NCBI GenBank assembly: GCA_022736595.1
Contig: DZDC01000118.1
Coordinates: 1-6,903, forward strand
DNA: 6,903 nt
Reading direction: 5' to 3'
Origin: Draconibacterium orientale
Lineage (GTDB): Bacteria; Bacteroidota; Bacteroidia; Bacteroidales; UBA1556
The translations under genes and the position numbers were made by a program. The notes beneath the pieces were generated by a model. That model was not told the origin of the DNA, did no database searches, and was given only the letters and a program-made list of their open reading frames with translations. Each line of letters starts with the position of its first letter. Positions within the stretch are counted from its first letter, which is position 1. Shown here in pieces: positions 1-5,707 of this stretch.

Positions 1-29
1 CTTAGAAGGTCTAAATTGAAAATTGTCAT
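1..29 (-). CDS. Possible start of a further gene, cut by the left edge
   Basis: An ATG at 29-27 opens a frame that stays open to the edge and reads MTIFNLDLL. It lies 3 bp after the TAG stop of the kinase gene (33-35), a spacing typical of co-translated genes in a Bacteroidota operon. Only nine codons are visible, so no family can be named, and an open frame this short can arise by chance. No ribosome binding site is visible, but none is seen before the other genes here either. Confidence 0.3.
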
Positions 30-32
30 GTA

Positions 33-542
33 CTAAATGCATTCCATTAATTTATTCACCTGTATAAGTCGAGTTTCAATGGAGCCACTAATGATTGAAA
101 AATTACATTTGCGTGATATAAGTATTTGCAGATACTGCATAAATAGAAAGATTCGACGATGCTCATCAGTACGTAGTGGGTCGGGGCACCAAGGAAAATC
201 AGGATAGCATAATAAGTAAAGGTCGAATTGCTGCTTCAAAGCTAAAGTACTAATCTGACTAGGTATGACACCAAATTTATCCAGAGCCCAAATCTCAATG
301 GTTATCATTTCGGTATCTGCAATTAATAATTCAGCTAATGGATATGGATGACTCAAATTAAATTGAACTTCGGCCAATGCTTCAAGGTCGCTTAAATTAC
401 AAAGCGCATAATCCTTACTCTCGAAGTAAGTTCTCGAATATTCATCCACCACATTGGCATTGGAAAATTGAACCCCTAGCAGCTGTGCCAATGTACTTTT
501 GCCGCTTGATTCTGGGCCTAATATAGCAATCTTATACTTCAT
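33..542 (-). CDS. nadR: NadR-type P-loop ATPase, probable ribosylnicotinamide kinase
   Basis: The protein has 169 residues and resembles the C-terminal kinase domain of NadR. Visible motifs are the Walker A loop GPESSGKST (residues 9-17), VDEYSRTYF (32-40) matching the substrate-site region, LLIADTE (72-78) as the Walker B-like segment, and PWCPDPLR (117-124) in the lid region. The family phosphorylates nicotinamide riboside to NMN with ATP in the cytoplasm, trapping the imported nucleoside. The N-terminal DNA-binding and NMN adenylyltransferase domains of enterobacterial NadR are absent, so NMN must be adenylylated by another enzyme. Its ATG lies inside the end of pnuC (11-bp overlap), which implies translational coupling. 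The pairing with PnuC is the main reason to prefer nicotinamide riboside as substrate. Another nucleoside or vitamin substrate cannot be excluded from sequence alone. Confidence 0.85.
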   Translation of the reverse strand: MKYKIAILGPESSGKSTLAQLLGVQFSNANVVDEYSRTYFESKDYALCNLSDLEALAEVQFNLSHPYPLAELLIADTEMITIEIWALDKFGVIPSQISTLALKQQFDLYLLCYPDFPWCPDPLRTDEHRRIFLFMQYLQILISRKCNFSIISGSIETRLIQVNKLMECI

Positions 543-1110
543 TCTTCTTCATTAATCGCATCCATTCTACAAAACCCCAAACAGCCAAAATTAAAAAGAA
601 GAAATATTGTATTGAAGTTAGCATCAATTCTTTAGATAAAAAAAGTGGAATTGCCACCAAATCGCCAATAATCCAATATATCCAATGTTCTATTTTGCGC
701 AAAGCCATGGCAAGCATAGCAAAAACAAACATTGAGGTGGAAAAGGCATCCCACAACGGGACTGTACTATCGGTGTAGTTTTGAAGTATTTTAAAAATAA
801 GGTAAGTTAATCCAATGCTTCCAAGTGCCATAAGAAGATTACTTAGATGAGAAAGTCTTCCAATTTCTCTATCTTTCTTCTCGCCAGATTTATGAGTCCA
901 ATGATACCACCCATATACACTGATAATGAAGTAATAAGCATTAACCACCATATCGGCATACAATCCAAATTGATAGCAAATTTGAACGTATAATAGTACG
1001 CTTACTAAGCCAACGGGATAAACCCAAATACTATTTCGTTTAGCAAACCAAACGCTGGCTACTCCTGTGGAAGCAGCTAAAAGTTCTATAAAAAGATTAA
1101 GGTTAATCAA
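532..1110 (-). CDS. pnuC: PnuC-family vitamin transporter, probably for nicotinamide riboside
   Basis: This is a 192-residue, strongly hydrophobic inner-membrane protein of normal length for the family. PnuC signatures are visible: a WVYPVG segment (29-34), LYADMVVNAYYF (50-61) and YGWYHW (66-71), with further hydrophobic stretches in the C-terminal half. PnuC proteins move the uncharged vitamin by facilitated diffusion, and uptake is driven by phosphorylation inside the cell. The overlapping NadR-type kinase gene fits this and favours nicotinamide riboside. The related PnuT proteins carry thiamine, and PnuX proteins riboflavin. The start is unusual. No ATG exists near the N-terminus, an in-frame TAG lies two codons upstream, and the first methionine codon inside the frame (M54) would remove the first helix and the WVYPVG motif. 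The TTG at 1110-1108 is therefore the likely start, with ATT just after it as a weaker alternative. Confidence 0.88.
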   Translation of the reverse strand: MINLNLFIELLAASTGVASVWFAKRNSIWVYPVGLVSVLLYVQICYQFGLYADMVVNAYYFIISVYGWYHWTHKSGEKKDREIGRLSHLSNLLMALGSIGLTYLIFKILQNYTDSTVPLWDAFSTSMFVFAMLAMALRKIEHWIYWIIGDLVAIPLFLSKELMLTSIQYFFFLILAVWGFVEWMRLMKKNEV

Positions 1111-1146
1111 TGTCTAAAGTTTTACTGAAAGGGGATTCAAAACAAG

Positions 1147-1162
1147 ATGCAAAAATGCAAAA
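1147..1162. repeat. Perfect 8-bp tandem repeat at the pnuC promoter
   Basis: ATGCAAAA occurs twice in direct succession. On the pnuC sense strand this reads TTTTGCAT twice. The upstream copy supplies the TTTTG end of the predicted -7 element, and the second copy lies around the predicted transcription start. It may be a simple slippage duplication or part of a regulatory site. Confidence 0.6.
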
Positions 1163-1189
1163 TTAAACGGCTTGCTTCAGATTTATCAA
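1158..1189 (-). promoter_or_regulatory. Probable promoter of pnuC and the kinase gene
   Basis: On the minus strand, TAATTTTG (1165-1158) matches the Bacteroidota -7 consensus TAnnTTTG exactly. A TTG lies 21 bp upstream (1189-1187), close to the usual spacing of about 19-21. That TTG overlaps the stop codon of the preceding anti-sigma-like gene. The predicted transcript would start near 1150, leaving a leader of about 40 nt before the TTG start codon. This would let the vitamin uptake genes be expressed separately from the upstream genes. It rests on motif match only. Confidence 0.5.
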
Positions 1190-2556
1190 CGCACTATATT
1201 CAACACGCCCCCGTGTTCTGTTTGTTTGGAATCTTTAATTTTTAAGGAGTAGAAATAAGTGCCCTCAGGCAAATTAGCTGGACTCCAATCATTTTGATAA
1301 TCAGGTGCATGGTAAATCAATTTACCATTACGATCAAAAACAGTGAGTTCGGTACCTGGATAGTTGTTGAGTCCTTTAATAACAAAATAATCGTTAAAGC
1401 CGTCTCCATTGGGTGTTATTACATTGGGAATTTCAAATTTACAATCTTTAACTTCAATCTTAGAAAAGGCCCAAACGGTATCGGCGCAACTGGTCACTCT
1501 CAACTTAACCTCAGTAATACCAACAGGCAAGTTTTCCATTAACAACTCGGAACTATTTTTAGTACTCACTGACCAGTCAAAATGGTACTCCTTTTGACTT
1601 ATTTTGGCATCGATTAGTACTGATTCATAGGCACAAATACTAATAAAAGCAGGAATTTCAGGCTGAGGTTTTTCAACCCAAGTAATGTTGCTAAATTCAG
1701 TTTTTATCAATGAATCTTTTATAAAAATTTCCAGTTTAAGCACCTGTCCTTCACTAATGTGATAGGTTGAGGCTTCAATTTCATTATTCCAAACAAATCG
1801 ATAAGTATCTTTAACCCGCTTTGCAATAGTAAAATTGAAACCAGACGAAACACAAGTATCAGAAGGTATAAATCGACTACTTTTCACCAATCGAGCAAGG
1901 GTTTGAGTTTGAATATGATCTGTTGAATTTACAATATAGTTTGGGGTTTGTGCACCACTTTCCATGGCAATAAAAACTGGCTGTAAAGCAATATTTTGCC
2001 CACTTTGAGAACTATTAACAGGAGACCATTTCTGATCAGTAGTTTCTTTTAGAGCTTGAGTAGCAACTGTCGAATTAGCGTATTGGGGATTCATTTTCTT
2101 CGTTGAAAAATCCACTGATCCAGCTTTGGGAGTAACCACCGGAATTGAGTGCGTTTCTTTTTCGTTTTCAGTTTCTACACTTTTTGATGCTGCTACATTG
2201 GTTTTATTAGAATCGGCAAATGGTAATTGCTGAATTGACTCTGGCAATTTTTGGGAATCCTTTTTTGTATATTGCAACTTTTGAGGCGATGAATTAATTA
2301 TAAATAAAAATGCCAAGCCTAAAATGAAAATAATTGAAGCAGCATAAGCTAAATATTTATAATTCCGAATTTTACCTGATAAAGAAATGGTAATCGTAGG
2401 TTTTTGTTCAACCGTTTGTTTGAGGATTTCGCTTTCTAAAACATCAAAATACTGATCTGGAACTTTGAATGAGTTCTTGTTAATCAATGATTTGAGAAGA
2501 TCAGACTCTTCAAAATCATTTAGCAAATCGTTATTTGGTATCTTATTGTCTTTCAT
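1186..2556 (-). CDS. Membrane anti-sigma-like protein with a T9SS type B sorting domain
   Basis: The protein has 456 residues. Residues 1-67 are polar and include FKVPDQYFDVL (30-40), which resembles the 'VP-x-x-YF' motif I recall near the N-terminus of Bacteroidota anti-sigma-like membrane proteins. A single hydrophobic helix follows (about 68-88), preceded by K62, R64 and K67, which predicts a cytoplasmic N-terminus. Residues 90-220 form a Ser/Thr/Gln-rich linker, and about 225-370 look like beta-rich PKD- or Ig-like repeats. Residues 373-456 are a clear gliding-motility-associated C-terminal domain (CHU_C, type B T9SS signal): NVITPNGDGFNDYF (378-391), then LTVFDRNG, and LPEGTYFYSLK near the end. 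There is no cleavable signal peptide. The gene follows an ECF sigma factor gene by 36 bp, so it is probably its membrane-bound regulator. The sorting domain is certain from motifs. The anti-sigma role is inferred from topology and position. Confidence 0.8.
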   Translation of the reverse strand: MKDNKIPNNDLLNDFEESDLLKSLINKNSFKVPDQYFDVLESEILKQTVEQKPTITISLSGKIRNYKYLAYAASIIFILGLAFLFIINSSPQKLQYTKKDSQKLPESIQQLPFADSNKTNVAASKSVETENEKETHSIPVVTPKAGSVDFSTKKMNPQYANSTVATQALKETTDQKWSPVNSSQSGQNIALQPVFIAMESGAQTPNYIVNSTDHIQTQTLARLVKSSRFIPSDTCVSSGFNFTIAKRVKDTYRFVWNNEIEASTYHISEGQVLKLEIFIKDSLIKTEFSNITWVEKPQPEIPAFISICAYESVLIDAKISQKEYHFDWSVSTKNSSELLMENLPVGITEVKLRVTSCADTVWAFSKIEVKDCKFEIPNVITPNGDGFNDYFVIKGLNNYPGTELTVFDRNGKLIYHAPDYQNDWSPANLPEGTYFYSLKIKDSKQTEHGGVLNIVR

Positions 2557-2592
2557 AATTGAACACTTTGGATACTATTTTGGGCAATTGGT

Positions 2593-3138
2593 TTAATCAT
2601 GGGTTAAAGAATCTTCAATTTTTTTTACCGCATAATGGTATGAAGCTTTTAATGACCCTTCGGTTACTTTTAGGATATCTGAAATTTCTCTAAATTTCAG
2701 GTCTTCAAAGAATTTCATATTAAACACTAACCTTTGCTTTTCGGGAAGTTTAGCCAAGGCTTTATGTAGTCGTCTCTCTATTTCGTCGCCTGTAATTTCT
2801 TCATGTTCAACTCTATTTTCGAGCCAAGAGGTCACATTTTCCAAGGGCACCATTTCGTGCGATTTTATCCTTTTTAGGTAATTAAGGCTTTCATTGGTTG
2901 CAATTCGATAAATCCAAGAAAAAAGCATGGAGTCACCTCTAAATTCATCAAGACCTTTCCAAATTTTTACGAAAACTTGCTGTGTCACATCATTGGCATC
3001 GTCATGATCGTAAATAATACGCCGGACATGCCAATATATTTTTGATTTATACTGCCCGACTAAAATACGAAAGCCGCGCTCACGAGTTTGTGAGCTACGG
3101 CATAAATCGATAATTTGTTGGTCGGTAAACTGGGCCAT
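2593..3138 (-). CDS. ECF-family RNA polymerase sigma-70 factor
   Basis: The protein has 181 residues, the usual size for extracytoplasmic function sigma factors, which contain only regions 2 and 4. Region 2 spans about 22-90 and includes DHDDANDVTQQVFVKIW (44-60), which binds core polymerase, followed by FRGDSMLFSWIYRIATNESLN (66-86), which recognises the -10 element. A variable linker (91-125) leads to region 4 (about 127-178) with LPEKQRLVFNMKFFEDL and a helix-turn-helix in FREISDILKVTEGSLKASYHYA (149-170). The gene starts 32 bp after the transketolase C gene. It ends 36 bp before the membrane protein gene that is its likely anti-sigma partner. No consensus promoter was found directly before it, so it may be read from the transketolase promoter or recognise its own non-standard one. 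Target genes cannot be told from this window. Confidence 0.93.
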   Translation of the reverse strand: MAQFTDQQIIDLCRSSQTRERGFRILVGQYKSKIYWHVRRIIYDHDDANDVTQQVFVKIWKGLDEFRGDSMLFSWIYRIATNESLNYLKRIKSHEMVPLENVTSWLENRVEHEEITGDEIERRLHKALAKLPEKQRLVFNMKFFEDLKFREISDILKVTEGSLKASYHYAVKKIEDSLTHD

Positions 3139-3170
3139 TTTACAATATTAATAAGAGCCCAAAAACAGGA

Positions 3171-4124
3171 TCATTTACGTTTAATAACTTTTAGAGCTGC
3201 ATTAACGATGTCAATGGTTTCCAGTCCATATTTCTCCATGAGTTGTTCGGGAGTACCACTTTCGCCAAATTGATCATCCACTGCTACCATCTCAATGGGA
3301 GTTGGAACATTTAATGCGAGGAGTTGGGCTATACTATCCCCTAATCCACCGTTTCTCAGATGCTCTTCACAAGTAACAACGCAAGCTGTTTTTGAGACGG
3401 ATTGTAGGACTGCTTGAACGTCTAATGGTTTAATAGTATGTATATTTATTATTTCGGCTTCGATGCCCATTTCAAAAAGTTTTTGACCTGCTTCAAGGGC
3501 TTTCCAAACCATGTGACCTGTTGCGACGATGGTTACATCTTTTCCTTCGTTCAAAAGTAATGCTTTTCCAATCTCAAATTTTTGGTCAGCAGGTGTAAAA
3601 TTGGGCACTTTAGGTCTTCCAAAACGCAAATAAACAGGGCCTTCGTATTCGAGAATAGCGAGGGTTGCTGCTTTGGTTTGATTAAAATCACATGGATTGA
3701 TAACCACCATATTTGGAAGATTTTTCATCATTGAAATATCTTCCATTGTTTGATGAGTTGCGCCATCTTCTCCCAAAGTTAAACCAGCATGAGAAGCACA
3801 TATTTTCACATTTTTTTTACTGTAAGCCACCGATTGTCGAATTTGATCTAAAACTCGAGCTGTACTAAAGTTAGCAAATGTACCTGTAAAAGGAATTTTT
3901 CCTGCAGTGGCTAATCCTGCTGCCATTCCTATCATGTTAGCCTCGGCTATTCCAACTTGGAAAAAGCGTTCGGGGAAAGCTGCTTTAAAGTCGTCCATTT
4001 TAAGTGAACCGATTAAATCAGCGCACAATGCAACTGCATTGGGGTTTCGTTTTCCAGCTTCCAACAGTCCTTCTCCAAATCCAGAGCGTGTATCTTTTTG
4101 TTCGGTATAGGTATATTTTTTCAT
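3171..4124 (-). CDS. tkt: Transketolase, C-terminal subunit
   Basis: The protein has 317 residues and covers the pyrimidine-binding and C-terminal domains of a split transketolase. The Pyr domain carries the catalytic glutamate that activates thiamine diphosphate in VGIAEANMIGMAAGLA (E61). HAGLTLGEDGATHQ (112-125) is typical of the transketolase and DXPS superfamily, and LRFGRPKVPNF closes this domain. The remainder (from about 190) is the transketolase C-terminal domain, with VATGHMVWKALEAG and the CVVTCEEHLRNGGLGD segment. It works only together with the N-terminal subunit encoded 36 bp upstream, moving two-carbon ketol units between sugar phosphates in the non-oxidative pentose phosphate pathway. 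Split transketolases are common in Bacteroidota and other groups, so the split is not a frameshift. Both halves have proper starts and stops. Confidence 0.93.
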   Translation of the reverse strand: MKKYTYTEQKDTRSGFGEGLLEAGKRNPNAVALCADLIGSLKMDDFKAAFPERFFQVGIAEANMIGMAAGLATAGKIPFTGTFANFSTARVLDQIRQSVAYSKKNVKICASHAGLTLGEDGATHQTMEDISMMKNLPNMVVINPCDFNQTKAATLAILEYEGPVYLRFGRPKVPNFTPADQKFEIGKALLLNEGKDVTIVATGHMVWKALEAGQKLFEMGIEAEIINIHTIKPLDVQAVLQSVSKTACVVTCEEHLRNGGLGDSIAQLLALNVPTPIEMVAVDDQFGESGTPEQLMEKYGLETIDIVNAALKVIKRK

Positions 4125-4160
4125 AATAAGCTACTTAATAATTTGATATAAAATTCCCAA

Positions 4161-5003
4161 CTAATAATCGCCCAAGGTTTCGGGTAATTGTGTTAATGCA
4201 TTTTGCAACTGTTGGTCGTTGGGAGCTTGGCCATGCCATTTATGGGTTCCCATCATGAAGTCAACTCCAGCGCCCATTTGAGTGTGCATTAATATAATAA
4301 TAGGCTTTTGTTGAAAGGTTGCTGCCTTTGCTTCTGCCATTACTTTTATTATGTCAACCATGTCATTTCCTTGCATTTCGAATACTTTCCACCCAAATGC
4401 TTCCCATTTTGCACGTAGATCGCCAAGATCCATGACTAATTGAATGGGGCCGTCAATTTGTTGTTTGTTGTAATCGACTGTTGCAATAAGGTTATCCACT
4501 TTTTTTGCTCCGGCGTAGAGCGCAGCTTCCCAAATTTGTCCCTCGTCAAGTTCACCATCGCCATGTAAAGTAAATACAAGCTGACGGTCTCCATCCAGTT
4601 TTTTTGCTTGTGCATGACCAATAGCTACCGATAATCCTTGTCCAAGTGAGCCCGATGCAATTCTAATACCGGGGAGGTGCTCCGCAGTCGTTGGATGGCC
4701 TTGCAATCGACTATTTATTTTGCGAAAAGTACTTAATTCAGAAACAGGGAAATATCCTGACCGCGCCAAAACGCTGTAAAATAGTGGAGAAATATGACCA
4801 TTTGAAAGATAAAAAACATCTTCATTTTTTCCCATCATATCAAAACCTGGTTTGCGTTCCATTACACTTTGGTAAAGTGCAGTCAGAAAGTCAGCTGCGC
4901 CCAAGGAACCACCTGGATGTCCGGAGTTTACAGCATGAACCATTCTTAAAATATCACGTCGAACCTGAGTTGCGAATTGTTGTAATTGTTGAATATTAGA
5001 CAT
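4161..5003 (-). CDS. tkt: Transketolase, N-terminal (thiamine diphosphate-binding) subunit
   Basis: The protein has 280 residues, the expected size for the separate N-terminal half. Active-site features are SGHPGG (27-32, with H29), LSNGHISP (66-73, with H70) and LQGHPT (100-105). The thiamine diphosphate and magnesium motif starts with GDGELDEGQ (148-156) and ends at DYNKQQIDG (177-185). The C-terminal part holds HKWHGQAPN, another conserved transketolase stretch. The protein pairs with the C-terminal subunit encoded just downstream to form the cytoplasmic heteromeric enzyme that links glycolysis to ribose-5-phosphate and erythrose-4-phosphate supply. It is the first gene of the minus-strand run, with a Bacteroidota-type -7 element just before it. 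The ATG at 5003 is followed directly by a typical N-terminus (LQQFATQVRRDILRM), so the start is secure. Confidence 0.94.
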   Translation of the reverse strand: MSNIQQLQQFATQVRRDILRMVHAVNSGHPGGSLGAADFLTALYQSVMERKPGFDMMGKNEDVFYLSNGHISPLFYSVLARSGYFPVSELSTFRKINSRLQGHPTTAEHLPGIRIASGSLGQGLSVAIGHAQAKKLDGDRQLVFTLHGDGELDEGQIWEAALYAGAKKVDNLIATVDYNKQQIDGPIQLVMDLGDLRAKWEAFGWKVFEMQGNDMVDIIKVMAEAKAATFQQKPIIILMHTQMGAGVDFMMGTHKWHGQAPNDQQLQNALTQLPETLGDY

Positions 5004-5017
5004 AAAATTAATTTTTA

Positions 5018-5025
5018 CAAATGTA
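5018..5025 (-). promoter_or_regulatory. Probable -7 element of the transketolase operon promoter
   Basis: On the minus strand, TACATTTG (5025-5018) fits TAnnTTTG exactly and lies 14 bp before the ATG of the transketolase N gene. No TTG occurs at the normal distance. The nearest (5042-5040) leaves only 14 bp between the elements, so the -33 region is weak or atypical. Transcription starting about six bases downstream of the element would give a very short leader of about 10 nt. Confidence 0.45.
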
Positions 5026-5073
5026 GTTTATAAGGAGGGCAAGATAAAAATAAATATTGAAAACATTTAAAAG

Positions 5074-5106
5074 TAAAGAGCCCATCGCGAAGCAATGGGC
5101 CCTTTA
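5074..5106 (-). terminator. Hairpin terminator after the cytochrome gene
   Basis: An inverted repeat pairs GCCCAT (5080-5085) with ATGGGC (5095-5100). The stem continues outward through TAAAG and CTTTA across one mismatch, and inward through GC/GC across another, with a GAA loop. It sits 25 bp past the cytochrome stop codon and before the transketolase promoter, as expected for a terminator. On the minus strand the following bases are only moderately T-rich (ACTTTTAAATG), so efficiency may be partial. Confidence 0.7.
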
Positions 5107-5130
5107 AAAGTTTTCACACCATGCCAAACA

Positions 5131-5553
5131 TTATTGTGCAGTAACACCAGCGGTGTTCAACATATAGGCAATGGCATTTTTCATGTCATCATCAGTGAAG
5201 TTAGGGTTACCCCCTTTTGCAGGCATAACACCGTAAGTTCCAGTGAATCCTTTAATTGCATTGGTATGCAAAGTAGCTAAACCTTTAGCAGCTGATTCCT
5301 CCCAACGAGCTTTGTCGTCAAGTTTTGCAGCGCCAGCAACTCCGACAGCATGACAAGCAGTGCAAAGTTGATCGTAAACAACTTTACCTTTTTGAATATC
5401 AAACGCAGGAGCAGCAGCTTCAACAGGAGCAGCTTCAACAGGAGCAGCAGCAACTTCAGTGGTTTCAGCTGGGGCAGTTTCGCCACCTCCACAACTCACC
5501 ATTACAAAAGTAGCAGCGGCCAGAACGATTGAAAATAAACCAATTTTTTTCAT
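5131..5553 (-). CDS. Monoheme c-type cytochrome lipoprotein
   Basis: The protein has 140 residues. A lipoprotein signal peptide (1-20) ends in MVSC with C21 as the lipidation site, placing the mature protein on a membrane outside the cytoplasm. A low-complexity Ala/Pro/Glu tether (about 25-50) contains APVEA repeats. The cytochrome domain follows (about 52-135): heme is bound through CTACH (C64, C67, H68), and M110 in GVMPAKGGNPNFTDDDM is the likely second iron ligand. That MPAKGG context resembles the cytochrome c5 and class I group, whose members shuttle electrons between respiratory complexes. The specific redox partner is unknown, and no oxidase or cytochrome maturation gene is nearby. 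The gene is monocistronic, with its own promoter upstream and a hairpin downstream. The ATG at 5553 is fixed by the signal peptide. Confidence 0.92.
   Translation of the reverse strand: MKKIGLFSIVLAAATFVMVSCGGGETAPAETTEVAAAPVEAAPVEAAAPAFDIQKGKVVYDQLCTACHAVGVAGAAKLDDKARWEESAAKGLATLHTNAIKGFTGTYGVMPAKGGNPNFTDDDMKNAIAYMLNTAGVTAQ
5413..5448. repeat. 15-bp tandem repeat in the cytochrome tether
   Basis: About 2.4 perfect copies of a 15-bp unit (AGCAGCTTCAACAGG read on the plus strand, starting at 5413). The unit length is a multiple of three, so copy-number change keeps the frame. It encodes repeated APVEA units in the linker between the lipid anchor and the heme domain. Confidence 0.85.
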
Positions 5554-5598
5554 AATTACTTCTTTCTAAATTATTTATGTGTTTGAATAATAGTTTGA

Positions 5599-5633
5599 CA
5601 AAAATAAGAAAAATTTTTCTTTATTGGTGCAAA
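5599..5633 (-). promoter_or_regulatory. Probable promoter of the cytochrome gene
   Basis: On the minus strand, TATTTTTG (5606-5599) matches TAnnTTTG exactly. A TTTG (5633-5630) lies 23 bp upstream, slightly longer than the usual spacing. The predicted leader is about 40 nt. A perfect palindrome occupies much of the spacer and touches the -7 element. Confidence 0.5.
5606..5621. promoter_or_regulatory. 16-bp perfect palindrome within the cytochrome promoter
   Basis: AAGAAAAATTTTTCTT is a perfect palindrome lying between the predicted -33 and -7 elements and overlapping the first base of the -7 element. With one base skipped, the symmetry extends further outward (AATAA/TTATT). Position and symmetry fit an operator for a dimeric regulator. 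The simple A/T composition also allows chance or a bent A-tract. Confidence 0.35.
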
Positions 5634-5653
5634 TTTGATAACTATTTTTTTGG

Positions 5654-5684
5654 TTGGCAGCAAAGGATATTAACTCTACTTTTG
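5654..5684 (+). promoter_or_regulatory. Probable promoter of ychF
   Basis: TTG (5654-5656), 20 bp spacing, then TACTTTTG (5677-5684) matching TAnnTTTG. This is the best Bacteroidota consensus promoter in the window. Transcription should start near 5690, giving a leader of about 18 nt before the ATG at 5708. An interrupted inverted repeat overlaps both elements. Confidence 0.65.
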
Positions 5685-5691
5685 CAGCCAA
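5654..5691. repeat. Interrupted inverted repeat overlapping the ychF promoter
   Basis: TTGGCAGCAAA (5654-5664) pairs with TTTGCAGCCAA (5681-5691) with one mismatch in eleven positions; the arms are 16 bp apart. The left arm contains the -33 TTG, and the right arm begins inside the -7 element. Most of it lies upstream of the predicted transcript start, so it would act as DNA, for example as an operator, rather than as an RNA hairpin. Confidence 0.5.
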
Positions 5692-5707
5692 TTTTTACTA
5701 AAATATT

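Noticed and set aside
1111..1185. Riboswitch (TPP or NAD-related) before pnuC
   Set aside because: The gap is only 75 bp, with a predicted leader of about 40 nt; it shows no conserved TPP-type core and no suitable set of stems.
1294..1597. Two plus-strand frames opposite the T9SS sorting domain gene
   Set aside because: They have no recognisable domain or upstream promoter and lie over a clear minus-strand CHU_C domain.
3907..4110. Plus-strand frame of 67 codons opposite transketolase C
   Set aside because: Antisense shadow of a strongly conserved coding region; no promoter, motif or independent support.
4691..4999. Plus-strand frame of 102 codons opposite transketolase N
   Set aside because: Antisense shadow; the opposite strand encodes the complete conserved enzyme with active-site motifs.
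3171..5003. Transketolase as one gene broken by a frameshift
   Set aside because: The halves are separated by 36 bp, each has its own start and stop, and the break lies between domains as in known split transketolases.
5277..5492. Leu/Lys-rich minus-strand frame of 71 codons inside the cytochrome gene
   Set aside because: It is an out-of-frame reading of the Ala/Pro/Glu repeats; the overlapping frame has a signal peptide and a heme motif, so it is the real gene.
5325..5532. Two plus-strand Gln-rich and Ser-rich frames opposite the cytochrome gene
   Set aside because: They are antisense readings of the repeated tether, with biased composition and no family resemblance or start signal.
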